Below are positions 1-12,557 of a DNA stretch of 64,000 nt, piece after piece. The notes below the pieces were generated by a model. It made no database searches, had not been told where the DNA came from, and saw only the letters and a program-made list of their open reading frames with translations. The stretch is from Phallusia mammillata. Taxonomy: Eukaryota; Chordata; Ascidiacea; Phlebobranchia; Ascidiidae. The stretch is taken from positions 210,460-274,459 of the forward strand of contig QLIY01000052.1 of NCBI GenBank assembly GCA_003260075.1. Reading direction: 5' to 3'. The translations under genes and the position numbers were made by a program. Position 1 is the stretch's first letter. The number at the start of each line of letters is the position of its first letter.

Positions 1-239
1 GTGTTTTACCTTACAATACCCGACTTTCTCATGGTTATCTCTTGAATTGCATTATTTTCAACTTTGCATGTGTGGGGGACCCATGAGTTTTTGCCTGCAG
101 AAACGACTAAGGTTATAAAAGACGATGGCTAATATGGGACCCAAAACAAAATAAGAATAGGAAATATATTAATGTTTTAAAATAGGTTATAGTGTAAATG
201 CAACAACAAAATGTGCTAAGCCACCCTTCTAGTTGATTG

Positions 240-1108
240 TATTAATTCAATTGCTGCTGAACAAAAAATGTATACTTGATTGTATAATACAGGCATTGTA
301 AATCTTTTAAAGACTGTTTTACATACAGTCTTAATCACCCCACAATAACTTGTATTGTACAATTTGTTGCAATGTGTGTTGCAAAATTTATCTGCTACCC
401 AGCACAGTCCAAAAACTTTAAAAAAATGTATTACAGTTAAATGCTTGTCCCATATTAAAACCTATCACAGATAGTTATGTCGGTGTATTTACATTATGTT
501 GCTTCTCACAGGAGGATGGTCTGGAAATAAATGTGATGAAAATTCTCAGACGTAGCAACGCAGCACATCACGCCCCATCATTTGCCAGACACAAGATCAC
601 CATGGAAAACTTGCTGGAAGTTGATGAAAGAAAGTTACAATCCATTGGAGTCTTTGAGATTGGATTGCGGGGGGGGGGGTATTAATTCAATTGCTGCTAA
701 ACAAAAAATGTATACTTGATTGTATAATACAGGCATTGTAAATCTTTTAAAGACTGTTTTACATACAGTCTTAATCACCCCACAATAACTTGTATTGTAC
801 AATTTGTTGCAATGTGTGTTGCAAAATTTATCTGCTACCCAGCACAGTCCAAAAATTAAAAAAAATGTATTACAGTTAAATGCTTGTCCCATATTAAAAC
901 CTATCACAGATAGTTATGTCGGTGTATTTACATTATGTTGCTTCTCACAGGAGGATGGTCTGGAAATAAATGTGATGAAAATTCTCAGACGTAGCAACGC
1001 AGCACATCACGCCCCATCATTTGCCAGACACAAGATCACCATGGAAAATTTATTAGAAATTGATGAAAGAAAGTTACAATCCATTGGAGTCTTTGAGATT
1101 GGATTGCG
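240..1108. repeat. Near-identical direct duplication around a G run (669-679)
   Basis: Bases 240-668 recur at 680-1108 with scattered substitutions and a small indel, separated by a G run. The block carries the LRSAM1 SAM exon, so that exon is present twice (511-668, cut short by the G run, and 951-1123, intact). The first copy reads LLEVDERK where the second reads LLEIDERK, an allele-like difference. Confidence 0.9.
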
Positions 1109-2760
1109 GCAAAATATTATGAAGTAAAAATAGTTCTCTGATTGGTACATTTCTTGTTAACCTTTTTACTTTAGTTCTTACTTTGCAATGCTGTTTACTA
1201 AAGGAGCCAAGCAAAAAGGTTGAGATAATTGTTTGGTGATTATCGGTGGGAGGAACAATGTCTAAATGCCTTTTCCCCATTGTGGATCTGTATATCTGGG
1301 TGTATTATTTAAAACTAGATTATTTATTGCAAAACTCGCTTCTTGTTGAGTGAAATAAACGTTGTCAGCATGGAATTAGAACCCGTAACCGTGCGAGCTC
1401 AAGGCAGTTGCTTTTCCTCCAATTTGGCTACAATCAAACAGAAAAATAACTTAAAAAAAGTTTTTTTTCGCACTGACTTGTATGCTACAAATGGTTGCTT
1501 GCGCCATTATTCGTTGTCAAATCAATGCATTTTTTAGGGAAATCGAAAACTACATTGCGGAGAAAAAACAGGTTTTTATACCTGAAGATGTGGAGAAAGT
1601 GCGCCAACCTGCGGCTGAACCACAACCTGAAACCTCAACAGCGACACCAAGTGCCCCATCTCCCGAAGAGGAAGAAGATGTACAGATTGAAAACGAATGT
1701 GTTGTATGTTTGGATAAACAGGTAAATTGACAAAGTTCAGCCATGTTCGAACAGTTTGAATTTGGTCAGAATCTCTACTTAACCAATACTATTTGCACTG
1801 CCTTAAATAATATTTGCAGACGTTTGTATGCCATAGAGCAGGGGTGGGCAACCTTTGTTACTGTAGGGCCAATAATAAATGTCAAAATTGGATCGAGGGC
1901 CGCACATGTGCATCACACAAAGTGATTTTGCTTTGTTTCTTACCAAATATGCTTAACTACAAGTATAATTCGTATTTGATTCTAGCCACATTTTGCCAGA
2001 TCGCNAGTATAATTCGTATTTGATTCTAGCCACATTTTGCCAGATCGCTCAAACTAGCATCAGGCGCATTAATCAGTTAAAAAATATGTAATAATTGGAC
2101 TCGTTTGCCAGTACTTTTGAAATCCAAGCGGTCTTTGCGGACCGCACAAGCTTTAATGAAGGGCCGCATGCGGGCCGCGGGTTGCCCACCCCTGCCCTAG
2201 AGCTATATGTTCTGTGAGTAAAACTAATATTTAACAATACTGCCATTTTTTTGTAGTAGTAACCGAAACGGTCCCCCAAATTTCTCCAGCGGTTTCCCAA
2301 AATTTGAAATGTGGCTATTTTTTGGTATTTAAATGAAACACTTGCGGTCTCTTAAAACTATTTAAAATGCCTCAAACCAAACCTTAAAAAAAACCTGGTA
2401 GGTAGTGATTTTGATGTCTAAATGCCCTCATTAGAGTACATTATTGCAACCTTATGTTTTACAACCAGTTGGCGGATGGTTATATTCCTCAAAACAGTGT
2501 TGCATACATTACCTAAATAAAAAACACTACTCTTTTGTATGTTGCCCAGTTTTATAACAAACATCTGTGTGTTAAGATATATGCCCCATTCTGACTATAT
2601 ACATATGTTTATTGATGAAACTGATTTATTTTTGCAGAGTGACTGCGTTTTGTTGCCTTGTGGTCACGTGTGTGCATGTTACGAATGCGCACAAACCCTC
2701 AACAAATGTCCGATGTGCCGCAGTGACATTATGCAGAAGATAAAGATTTTCCGAAGCTGA
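951..2760 (+). CDS. LRSAM1: LRSAM1-like E3 ubiquitin ligase, C-terminal exons (5' partial)
   Basis: Three coding exons join in phase: 951-1123, 1538-1721 and 2638-2760, ending in TGA. The first encodes the end of a SAM-like helical domain (ENLLEIDERKLQSIGVFEIG). The second holds an acidic linker with a PSAP tetrapeptide and the first RING cysteines (ECVVCLDKQ). The third completes a C3HC4 RING (LLPCGHVCACYEC, then CPMCRSDI) and ends KIKIFRS. The order SAM, P(S/T)AP, C-terminal RING is that of LRSAM1, which binds TSG101 through PTAP/PSAP motifs and ubiquitinates it, and acts in antibacterial autophagy. The leucine-rich repeats and coiled coil must lie upstream of the window. Candidate AATAAA signals lie at 3458 and 3826. 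A second copy of the first exon at 511-668 is attributed to assembly duplication. Other SAM-RING proteins are less likely because of the PSAP motif and C-terminal RING position. Confidence 0.8.
1839..2194. mobile_element. Non-autonomous hAT-type element, CAGGGGTGGGCAACC family
   Basis: Terminal inverted repeats CAGGGGTGGGCAACC and GGTTGCCCACCCCTG bound the element. The flanks CCATAGAG (1831-1838) and CCCTAGAG (2195-2202) form an 8-bp target site duplication with one mismatch, as expected for hAT transposition. It lies in the last intron of the LRSAM1-like gene. It has no coding capacity. An N at 2005 inside it is flanked by a short exact duplication. Confidence 0.88.
1960..2048. repeat. Single-N joint with exact short duplication
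   Basis: About 43 bases immediately left of the N at 2005 are repeated exactly to its right. This looks like two contig ends with an unmerged overlap joined by one N. Confidence 0.85.
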
Positions 2761-5700
2761 TCGTAAGTCGCCCAAGACATGGCCACGAAAAGTTGACAAA
2801 ATCATAACATTAATACTGCATCTGGATTTGGTAATATTGGTCCCACGAAAGAAGGTCTCCTGCCAGAGTTACTGTTGTAAAATAGCTTTGAAAGAAATTG
2901 ACGATTTAAAACCTTTTGGTACTAATCACAGCACATAAAGTGTTTGCTGAAAAACTCATGCAAGGTGGTTTAAACAAACCGACAGAAAAGTTTTTAGCAA
3001 GAACTTAATTTCCTGCATTAAATATAAAAAATTGACCTCCTGTACACCCATGTTGGGCAACACATCCTTAAAGTCAAAACAAACAGTATACAGTATCGGA
3101 CATACGAGTTTTCGTTTCACAGGTTTTTGTTAAGATATGTGTAAAAAGACGTCTTGTATTATTTTTACTACGCGTTTTGACCGTATTTGGCGCGTTGTTA
3201 ATAATTTTGTTTTCACACTTAATTAAACTGTCGGCTTCGTTTTAATACCTTTGCAACTTTGCTATAAGCTGATTTTTTTCGCCTAGTGCGTTTAAAGGTG
3301 AATTTTAACGTTGTTTCTAAAAGTTTGTCCACATTATAATGTATTGCCTAATTTGTTCACATTTTCAAGGCACAAAAATGTGAATTCCACAAGCATCAAC
3401 ACTACGTTATTTGCTAGTAAAGAGGACAGTGTAAGCCGTTACTACGTGAGGTTAAACAATAAAACGCAAAATTTGTTTACACACTTTCTGGGTAAACATA
3501 ACATTACTGGGTTTTCTGGTTCAGACTTAAACCTAAAAAATGTCTTTTAATTTTCCCTGTTATTTTGCCTTTTGTCGTCAATATGGGTAATATCCTATAG
3601 GCTTTTAAGTTTTAATTTGTTTTATGTTTTATTATTGCACTAATCCTTTATTGCTTGGTGAACACTTTTGGCGCTGCGGAGTTTCGCGTGACTGCAAACA
3701 ACAAGCCTAATCACATCAAGTCAAAACAGCATCGTTGTTTCATACCAAATCCGCGTTCCGATACCAATATAGCGGGTTGTGATAATTTTACGTTCATATA
3801 TTGTACTGTACTTGTATAAACTGCTAATAAAGTGATTCTTGTTCTGCCTTACCTATACTGACTCAGTGATCCGCAGTCTTCGTTTTGTCATTGTCATTAC
3901 TACTTCTACCATTATTTCAACAAAAATGCGGAACCAAACGGCTTGATACGGTGGTAGCAATAAGTTACGCAGATATATTTGCCTTTACTCGCTATTGCTA
4001 AGGACTTTAGTATGGTGAAGCCAGTTTTTTGTTTTTATGTATACCGCTTAACAATTCATTATTACACTTTTTGTTCCTATTGAGTGCACTTTGCTATGTG
4101 TTGTTGCGTGTGTATGTGTATACCGTATTGCGAACCAAAAGAATCAATCAATAACAGCTTTTTTTGCAATATTTTCCCCTAGCTTTACACCAACAAAATG
4201 ACCCAACATTGTGAAGCAGAGAAAAGTGGTAACCATACAGCTAATTTATACTCATACTATTCGCTTTGGTTCTGTGTTAAACGGCGTCAAAAACTCGAGT
4301 ATGATTTGTCGCAGCACGATAGGGGAATTTTTCTCGTTGTAAATGGATTGTGAGCTAATAGTGAGACTAAAGTTGTGATTTCTGTTTCAACTTCGGAAAA
4401 TTTCAGCGAATCCCAAGTATTGCATTCCATTGGGTTCGTTGGTGAAATGAAGAGAATTAGAGTTCTTGTTCAGAAAACCCAATAGACCGAGGTGGTATTG
4501 AAACCAGCAACAGAAGGGCCAAAACCACTTTGCAATTTTCACAATATTGGATTCATGGGGGAGTCGCTCTGAAGTAACTGTTTTTTTTTCTCCATAGGCT
4601 ACAATGTAATTGAATAGCTGTTGTTTTGCGCTTCACCTCACTGCATGGATTAAAGTTGCATCCGGAAACATACATCGCGTGTGAACGACTGTGCGATGGT
4701 CACGGTCATGACTTGCACATCTCACCGTTAAATACACCCGGCCGTACTCTTTTGGGTGGTTTTAGTATAGATGTACTAGACTGGTGGCCATTGATGGCGC
4801 AAATCCATAAATTTTTAACGTATATTTTGAGGAATTTTAACCTAAGTTTTACTGACTTATTTAGAGTCAAGATAAATATTAAATTAAAGAAAATAAATTT
4901 TAAAGGCATTTTTCGCAACGTATCTGGAAACACACCCACCCGAAACTGAAAGCAAATACATGAGCTCGTTGTGGCTAAGTAAACAGCCTTTACTGCGAAC
5001 TGGGTCAATGATATTTGTTTTAAAAGGATTGTTACATAATTCATTATAATCGCTTTTTTATTGCTCATATTCTAGGTAGCCTATTAGCAGAGCCCATATA
5101 TGTTAATATAGTTGCGTGTTCTTCTAGCTGCGATCAAAGCAATTCGTATACCAAATAATAAAAATACAAGTTGTTCACAGTTATTTGTAATGCTTCTTCG
5201 AGTGCCTGTCAAATCATCTCTGGTATGTCAGGATCTTTGTTTAACTAAAAATGCATTCTTTATTTTTTTTTTGATTAATATAAAGCAAATGTTACAACAC
5301 AATATTTTCATATTTTTAAAAATGCAGCAAATTTAAAAAGTCTTTACAAGAAAGTTTACTTTACAAATGCATGCCCATCTGTACTAAAAAAATGTCTTCT
5401 CAACCATTGTTTTAGAGTATTTATTTTGTTTAGGCATAATTCAACTAGTCTTGTTTTTGCTTAGACATACAATACTGCACGTTCAGAGATCCAATTTTTA
5501 AAATGTTTTGAATGCAACAAAGAAGTTTGTCAAAAAGGCGGGAAGTCGTAAATGACCTTTTAATGATATCATCTTCATCTTTGCGTGTCGAGGACCATGC
5601 ACTTTTTGTGCTGACTAAGTGTTGAAGTTGTATGCAGATTTTTAGCTAGCGAAACCCTTCAAATTTAAATTTAAAATTTTGGATGCAAATTTACTTTCGA

Positions 5701-6600
5701 AAGCATAGAAAGTAATAAACTAGTTCACTTTAAAGATGAGTGGTCCCGTTAAGAACATTGATGGGGAACAGAAAATGTATGACATTTTTTGTGAATTCCT
5801 GTTTCATTAATCACGCGGCCCAATGTCAAAAAACCAGCCATTCTCCTAGAATCTTTAGTCAACATATTTACGGAATGACTAACTGATTTTGCCCACACAG
5901 ATGGCTGATTATTATAACCTTATTTGTTGTGTTGTAATAAATTCTTTGGCGTAAACAGCAAATATGCTGGGGGGGGGGATTATAACCTTACCCTATTTGT
6001 TGTGTTGTAATAAATTCTTTGGCGTAAACAGCAAATATGCTTGTAAAGTACAATAAATAGAAGCCAGATGTTGTTTTATTAAACACACTTGACAGGATCT
6101 GGCGTGATGTGGGAATAACGTAAAAATGCCTTAGCAACACTCACCAAATTTGGTGTATACCGGTTACCAGACCAGTTTGGTTATATGGCATTTTGATACC
6201 CTCAAGCGCAACTAAAATTACATGTAGTGTATGTACAAACTCCATATGGGACAAATATTTAATTTAAAATGTTTAAAAAACAAATATGCACCTTTCTTTT
6301 TTCTAAGGTAACTTCAAATGTTGCCTAGTAACGGTAATATGACATGGCTTTATAGGAAACCTATCAGTTGCGCCAACAAGGCATCAAGATAAACCGACAA
6401 ATATTAAATCGTTACCACGAAACTGGGAACAGTTGGTTGTTTGTTGTAAAAACACAGCAATTAACAACACTCAGTTAAGAAAACAAACGGCTTTTAACAT
6501 GTTTTAAGAAACACCAAATGTGGAGAAATATTTTTGTGTATGACGTCAAACACAGACCTTGAAAAAAAATGCTGATATAGGTGTTTCCCCTTTCTAGTAA
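2761..6600. other. Intergenic region, no gene recognised
   Basis: This stretch holds the likely 3' UTR of the LRSAM1-like gene and AT-rich sequence. Open frames at 3311-3550, 4626-4949 and 4706-5068 (minus) have no recognisable motif, no supporting splice structure and AT-driven composition. A small assembly-type duplication lies at 5909-6041. Confidence 0.6.
5909..6041. repeat. Near-identical direct duplication around a G run (5969-5978)
   Basis: A block of about 60 bp starting at 5909 recurs after the G run. The second copy carries a 5-base insertion, so the copies are alleles or diverged duplicates rather than identical. Confidence 0.85.
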
Positions 6601-6660
6601 ATGCGCATGCTTACGACTTAGCCGTCTTCGATAAAAAAATGTCTTGTGTTTTTACAGACT

Positions 6661-6716
6661 GGACTATATATGAGCGATTAAACATGGTGGAGCAACTAGC
6701 AAAGACGAAAGTATGG
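6661..6716 (+). other. Possible 5' leader exon of the downstream membrane-protein gene
   Basis: A pyrimidine-rich acceptor (ending at 6660) precedes 56 bases with an open frame (TIYERLNMVEQLAKTKVWK) and a good donor (AAG|GTAACC). Splicing to the next acceptor at 7142 would put this frame out of register and soon hit a stop, so if the exon is real it is non-coding leader or belongs to another transcript. Confidence 0.25.
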
Positions 6717-6809
6717 AAGGCATGTCGGGATATTTTCAGCTTCAAGGTAACCGTTATGTTAAAAAACCGCTGTATTTGCGTTTAAGCGTTGTTGGATAAG
6801 GAATATTAA

Positions 6810-7042
6810 AACTAGAATGTTCATAGACATTGAATTTTGTTTATGCTTTAAAGTGAGTGTCGTGATTGTTTATTGTTATCACAATTATTTGCAATAAAAG
6901 TTAACATTTTTTTTGCTGTGGGGGGGGGGGAACTAGAATGTTCATAGACATTAAATTTTGTTTATGCTTTAAAGTGAGTGTCGTGATTGTTCATTGTTAT
7001 CACAATTATTTGCAATAAAAGTTAACATTTTTTTTGCTGTGG
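6810..7042. repeat. Near-identical direct duplication around a G run (6920-6930)
   Basis: Bases 6810-6919 recur at 6931-7042 with very few differences. Non-coding. Confidence 0.88.
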
Positions 7043-7155
7043 TAAATGACTAAAGATATGTTACCACTAGCAAAACAAAGCACTTAAACTAAATTTTGCA
7101 AGGCATGGCTTACTAAAAGTGTAAGTTATATGTGTTTTTCAGTTTTTTAAACATC

Positions 7156-10100
7156 ATGAATGTGTGGATAATTTTTGCGAACTGCCTCATCATTCAAATT
7201 TCAACATGTGTGTCATTTTCTATTGAATGTAAAGGAATGTGCCATTCCAAAAATCATAAGAGTGATGTGAAAAAACCATTCATTTGTAGTGCAAAAGGTA
7301 CAGTTTGTATGAACTTTAATTGTTGTAAAATGAAAGCCATTTACTGTTCAGTGAAACCAATTTGTTTGGATACTTGTCGGGCTTATAAAACTAAACTTAA
7401 CAAAATTTACAAATTATGTTGTGAAATTCTCACTTTAATGTAACCTGTTTTTTTATATCAAGCTATTGACCACATGATTTGGGGAAATGGACAGACAATA
7501 CCTGCTGAATTACCAAAGTCCATTCGAGCTACTTGGTCAACTGCATCAAAAAATTCTGCTTCCATACACCTTTTCGTTAAGTGGAAAATGACTGGTAGGA
7601 AATTTTAATAACTGAAATGTTTGTCAAGTTTGTTTAAATTGGTTTCAATCAATGTCAAAAGGGGATACAAGAAGTGTTTAAATTTGTGACTCTAACTCAG
7701 GGGTTGGCAACCCCCGGCACACATGCCAAGGTTAGCATGCAGAGTGTTTTTTCATGTCACCCCCACCGATTTGCATGTATATATTGAAATACTAATTTAC
7801 CGTGTTGCACTGCTTGCTTTCAGTTTTATTATCATGACATTATCATAAAATCCAGCCTACATGCACAAAACACTCTGCTTTCTGCTTACTACCAAGATCA
7901 CCTTGCACAAGCCACTATTTCCCACAAAAATGTTCCTATAATGCAACCTATAAAGTTGCCAACCCCTGCTCTAACTACATGTATCATTAATTTTCAATGC
8001 ATATTAATAATATCACATATTTGTAGGAGCACAGTTTCAAGATGAGCAAACAAGTTTCCTGTTGCTGTTGATAAGAGCTCGTGCTTATGAAAGAAAATTT
8101 CGAGTGGACATAAGAAAAAATCACAACTACTTAGGAAAGTCTGTTAACACTAAGGTACCATAAATACTTTTCTTTTTTTCTATTCTGTATTATTATGGGT
8201 AAATGTGTGACAATTATATTTATTTCAGAACATTCAGTTTTCATTTGAGTTCTGTGAACGTGATTATGCAAGTTATATTCAACCGGCTATGACATATTAT
8301 TGGAACTTCATGTCAATACCTGTATATGAACAGTCAGACAAAAACCAATTAAGAACTTCTGTTGCTGTGCCTGGATTAGTTGATGGTAAATGATAGAAAA
8401 ATACTAAGATAGCTTGGCCTGAATGTCCAGCCAAAGCCTAAAGAAAAATGCTTATCTTAGTCTTTCTTACATAATGTCGCAAAGTTTACAAATCTAGCAG
8501 CATCTTGTTATTATTACAAAACATCTTAATTTAGTAGTGTAAAAAATGAGTGTATATTACATTTTAGGTCTAATACAAAAAAAATTTGCTAATTTGTTAA
8601 AATCCAATTACCAATGTAATGCAAACAAGTGTTATAATGATTGTCAAAAAAACCCAGATTATTTGCAACTAATCTTTGGTTTTAGGTTTCATGTTGCAAT
8701 GTTTTTTTTCTAAAATAAGTTTGCCGTGTAAGTTATTGGTTTATATAAAATTTAATTTCAAGAATACATTTCCTTCCCAGAAAAGTTGCAGAAAGAAACA
8801 GAGCAATTGGCATTAAAGTTTGATTTTCTGTTTCAGATGATTATGAGTATGATGACATACCTGATAAACCTAGGAAAGCTCTTCCAGACCAGGCAAAAAA
8901 GTCCAATAAAAAAACAGTAACTGTTGTAAAAACAGATGACGAAGATTATAATGAAGAAGTTGGGAGTGGAAATAAAAGACCATCATTGTATAGTACTGTA
9001 CATGAAACCAGTGATGTTGTCCGCTGATATGTGATCAGATACGAAAAGTTTTATTTTTTTGTTTAGAGACCATAAGCACATCTTTTGGCAGTAAAATCAT
9101 TTTGAAGGGGCATGAAAGAAGGAAGAAGAAAGCGTTTGATCATGGTGGGTATAAAATTTATTCATTTGTTGAACTTGGTCTATAGATTACATGACTGGGG
9201 GCTAGTGTACTTTACTTACTTACTATTAGTCAAACATATCACATATTTTGCTGGGTACTTTTTTTTCTATTTTGCTGTACATTGGTAGCATTTAAGTTTG
9301 AAATGTTGAAGATGAATTACCTCATAAACAAAACATCGTTATTTGCAACACGTTGTGTGGTTGGTGAACAAATACTTTTTTTTTAAAATTTTGAGAAATT
9401 TGTCAAATTAGACCTTGTTCTGTAAAGAACTTGTTACTGGTCACACTGAAACAATTTTAATTGACTACCATCACTCAGAGGGAATGTATCTTATTATTAC
9501 CTGACATATCTATGACTGACATCTAATTATGATGCGATGTAAACTGGTAGTAAGTTTTTATGTACCCAACATTTATCATTTTATTACAACCTGCTTATAC
9601 CATTCTGTGGTGATAAAAGTTTGCTGACTCGCAGATTATGGTCTTTGCCCAGGAATGTCACACAGGCTTGACAGAACAACCAACTATTAGTTATTGTTTA
9701 ATGAATTGAAATACATCTCTTACCTGGTGTCTCAAAGAATACTAAGATAACTTTTGTTTTGACTAAAAATCTAACTTATGTAAAATATTGTATGATGCTA
9801 GATTCTTGCACAATTGCCATGCTGCTAAAACAACTTAATTATTTGCATCACAAATGACCATGCTTGGCTACAAATGACCAGGAGTCTTTCCTATGTTGTG
9901 GGTAAAGCCTAAAAGAAAGTTAGAATTGTATCATTTTGATCAGAACTATTTTTATTTCCATTAACATTGTGGCCAACAGACATTTCTTGTAATTTAAGGT
10001 TTGATATGTGCAGTTGCCCACTGGCTTATAGTTTTTGGAATTTTTCTTCAAGTAGCTATTGCTCTTGGTAAGATCATTGTTTGTGATTCGTATTTTTTAT

Positions 10101-11677
10101 TTGTGAAAGTAATATGCTTTGCTGATGTGACATGTTTAAAATTGTGCCCAAATTGTCAACTTGATCTCTTGCTATTTCCTTTTGCCACCTGCTTTCTACC
10201 CAACATTTACTTTAAACAAATATGCATGCAAACCTTTTTACACAACACATTACTTAGCAAAGTTATGGGTAAGTCTTCTTTCTAACCTATTTTTAATTTT
10301 CCAACTTATTTATATGTTTGCATAATAAATGTAAATTACCAGACGTCAGTTTATCCTAGGGTTGGGACCCCAAATCTGGATCCCTGGATTCAAGGTTTTC
10401 CTGATCCAATCCCGGGATAACAGCAAATATAGTCTAAGGACTAGAGCCTTGCTTTAACATCTGAATGGGGTTCATATTATGTGGGATTTTCCAATTTAGT
10501 CGCAAAATCCCAACCCCAGCTTATACCACTGGATCTGATAAGTTTGTAAAACTAAGCCCTAATGGATCAGAGGTTGTTTGCTAAAACCTCAATACAAATT
10601 AATTTCTTTACAATTTTTTATCACTGTTAAATAATCTAAAGTAGCTCTCTTGTTGGAATCTGACTTAACCATACACCAATGGCAATAAAAAATATTTGTA
10701 GATTTATTTTCATGACTTTGTTGTTGCAGTTTAGTGATATATAGTGTTTGGAAACAACCTAATTTTTGTTTAGAAAACAGCAATGTGTTTATTTATAAAA
10801 CTGCAAAAAATGGATTGTGTAGAAGAACTTCACTTTGCATGAACAACCTGATGCATAAACTCAGTTTACTAATGCCAATTGGAAATTTATTTGTTTTTTA
10901 AGCTTATCTATGCTATCTTCACTTTCACCTGCTTGTCTGTCTTATGTGAGATTTGTGTTGATGTTGTACTTTTCATTTGAATGCTGTCTACTTTATTTAT
11001 AATTTATTGTTTTTCAGTTGGTCGACTTGGTTGGACCAAACAAGTTAAAGTTTACAAAGGTATTATTTTAAAATGGACTTCCAATTAACTGTTTCTTATG
11101 TGTTGACAACAAATGAAAATTTATACAAACCACCACAACAATAAAAGGCAGGAAAATCATTTAAACTGTTAAAAATCATCAAATAAATGTTATGCTCTGT
11201 AAACAGTGTAGTGTTTGTGTTGGCAACATTGACATTACCCATGTACCTGTTTTCTGTGCTACAGTGCCAATAGCAACAGTTTAAAACACTAAAATAGATA
11301 AGTGGACCTGTCTGTTTTGTTTGACAACCAGAAGTGACTAGGTATTAAATTCCTAGGTTGGCAAATTAATAAATTGATTTATTTTCTGTTACCACACGTC
11401 TATATTTTGCACTGTCTGTAATTTTTACTGCTATATGATTGAAAAAAATCATTTTAATTTTTATTTTTTACAACAATAGTGAATGATTAATAGTAACATA
11501 ATTTAAAGTGTGTTTGAAAAATTAATAGTTAATTTTTTTAATAGGGATGTGTAATATACACTATTATTCATTTACTTCGCGAAAGTCCACAACAGCGTTT
11601 TAGTAATTTATATCTAAAAAATCGTTTGTTTACTTTCAGAAAATTCAATAGGATCTGAAGACACCTGGTTGCCATAA
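7156..11677 (+). CDS. Single-pass membrane protein with IL-17R-like ectodomain, no SEFIR
   Basis: Nine exons give 313 aa: 7156-7297, 7463-7594, 8027-8154, 8229-8385, 8837-8992, 9067-9144, 9999-10067, 11018-11059, 11640-11677. A signal peptide (MNVWIIFANCLIIQISTC) is followed by a cysteine-containing start and a beta-rich stretch (SIHLFVKWKMTG; NIQFSFEFCERDYASY). An acidic linker (residues 187-237), a basic patch (KGHERRKKKAFDH), one membrane helix (about 266-289) and a 24-residue tail follow. The first four exons end in phases 1,1,0,1, exactly as in the neighbouring IL-17R-like gene, and hydrophobic and cysteine positions line up. I infer tandem paralogy, with this copy lacking a signalling domain. 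AATAAA lies at 11903. Biochemical role unknown; a decoy or co-receptor role would be speculation. The exon 5 donor (8993) was chosen because it alone keeps the frame open. Confidence 0.68.
7698..7968. mobile_element. Non-autonomous hAT-type element, CAGGGGTTGGCAAC termini
   Basis: Termini CAGGGGTTGGCAAC and GTTGCCAACCCCTG are inverted repeats. A perfect 8-bp target site duplication, CTCTAACT, flanks it at 7690-7697 and 7969-7976. It sits in intron 2 of the SEFIR-less gene and has no coding capacity. Confidence 0.92.
10356..10519. mobile_element. Short hAT-like MITE
   Basis: The ends CTAGGGTTGGGACCCC and AAAATCCCAACCCCAG form an imperfect terminal inverted repeat about 164 bp apart. The flanks (GTTTATCC, GCTTATAC) match at 6 of 8 positions, so the target duplication is eroded. 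It lies in intron 7 of the membrane-protein gene. Confidence 0.6.
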
Positions 11678-12557
11678 ACTGAGAAATTATTTTTTATTGT
11701 CAATGAAACACTTCTACATATGCTGTTTTATTGTTCACATATTGTTTTAATGCAGTATTATGTGTTTTGTTGCAGTAATTGTTAAAATTAAGTAGACATC
11801 AAGTGTTTTTGAAATACTTTTCTTTATGTTTTCCTATGTCTCATCAGCTAATCTAAACTTTTATGAAAGTGACTTATAAAAACAATATTATTAAAACGTC
11901 CAAATAAATGTATCAAAGTTGCTGTGTAAAAGGTAATCAGTAACAACAGAGTATAAGGTTTGCAAGTGAACAAATCTAAAATGTAACAATGTAGTTTAAA
12001 TCTCTTGTACTTTTAATTTATTTGTTGTATGTCTTGTATTATGTGAAGAAATCTTAGTCATTGTAATGTTCATTGATAATTTGTTTAAAAATAAACAAAT
12101 CACATCTGAATAATTTGGTAATTGTTCATAGACATTCTAATAGAGGATTTTGCGCAAAGGGATTTCATGTATATACATCTGATATCCGTTGAAACATGTA
12201 AAAGTTGACAATGATCACATTCCCTTATTTGATTTGAATCCTAGCATGATTTCACAATTCCAAAAGGGAAAACAGAACTTTATTTTATTTCTTCCACTTG
12301 CCTTACCACTTGTGGAAAAATACTTGTCAGGAACAGGGTAAAATGTTGATTGGCTGACAAGAATGTAACTGGATATCCATTCTATCTGACTATGTGATAC
12401 CTGATATTAGTGAAAGCAAACTGGTTGTAAGAAAAGGGAAGGTTTGCTGTCTGGGTGGAAGGATTTAGTTGTTGTGGTAAAGGTAAATGTCAGTTCAAGA
12501 TTTCAAGATTGCTCGTTCATAAAATGACAGATGTTACTAATACACATAATTTTATAG
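11678..12557. other. Intergenic spacer between the tandem receptor-like genes
   Basis: About 880 bp, AT-rich, with the AATAAA signal of the upstream gene at 11903-11908. No further gene is visible. The downstream start codon directly follows TTTTATAG, so it could follow a cis or spliced-leader acceptor; this cannot be decided from sequence. Confidence 0.6.

Noticed and set aside
4626-5068. Open frames of 107 and 120 aa on opposite strands
   Set aside because: They overlap each other, are AT-driven, and have no domain or splice support.
7299-7443. Continuation of the first exon frame of the SEFIR-less gene (cysteine-rich stretch to 7443)
   Set aside because: The donor AAAG|GTACAG at 7298 gives an in-phase join to the next exon and matches the exon phase of the paralogue; using the full frame would leave only a 23-base intron.
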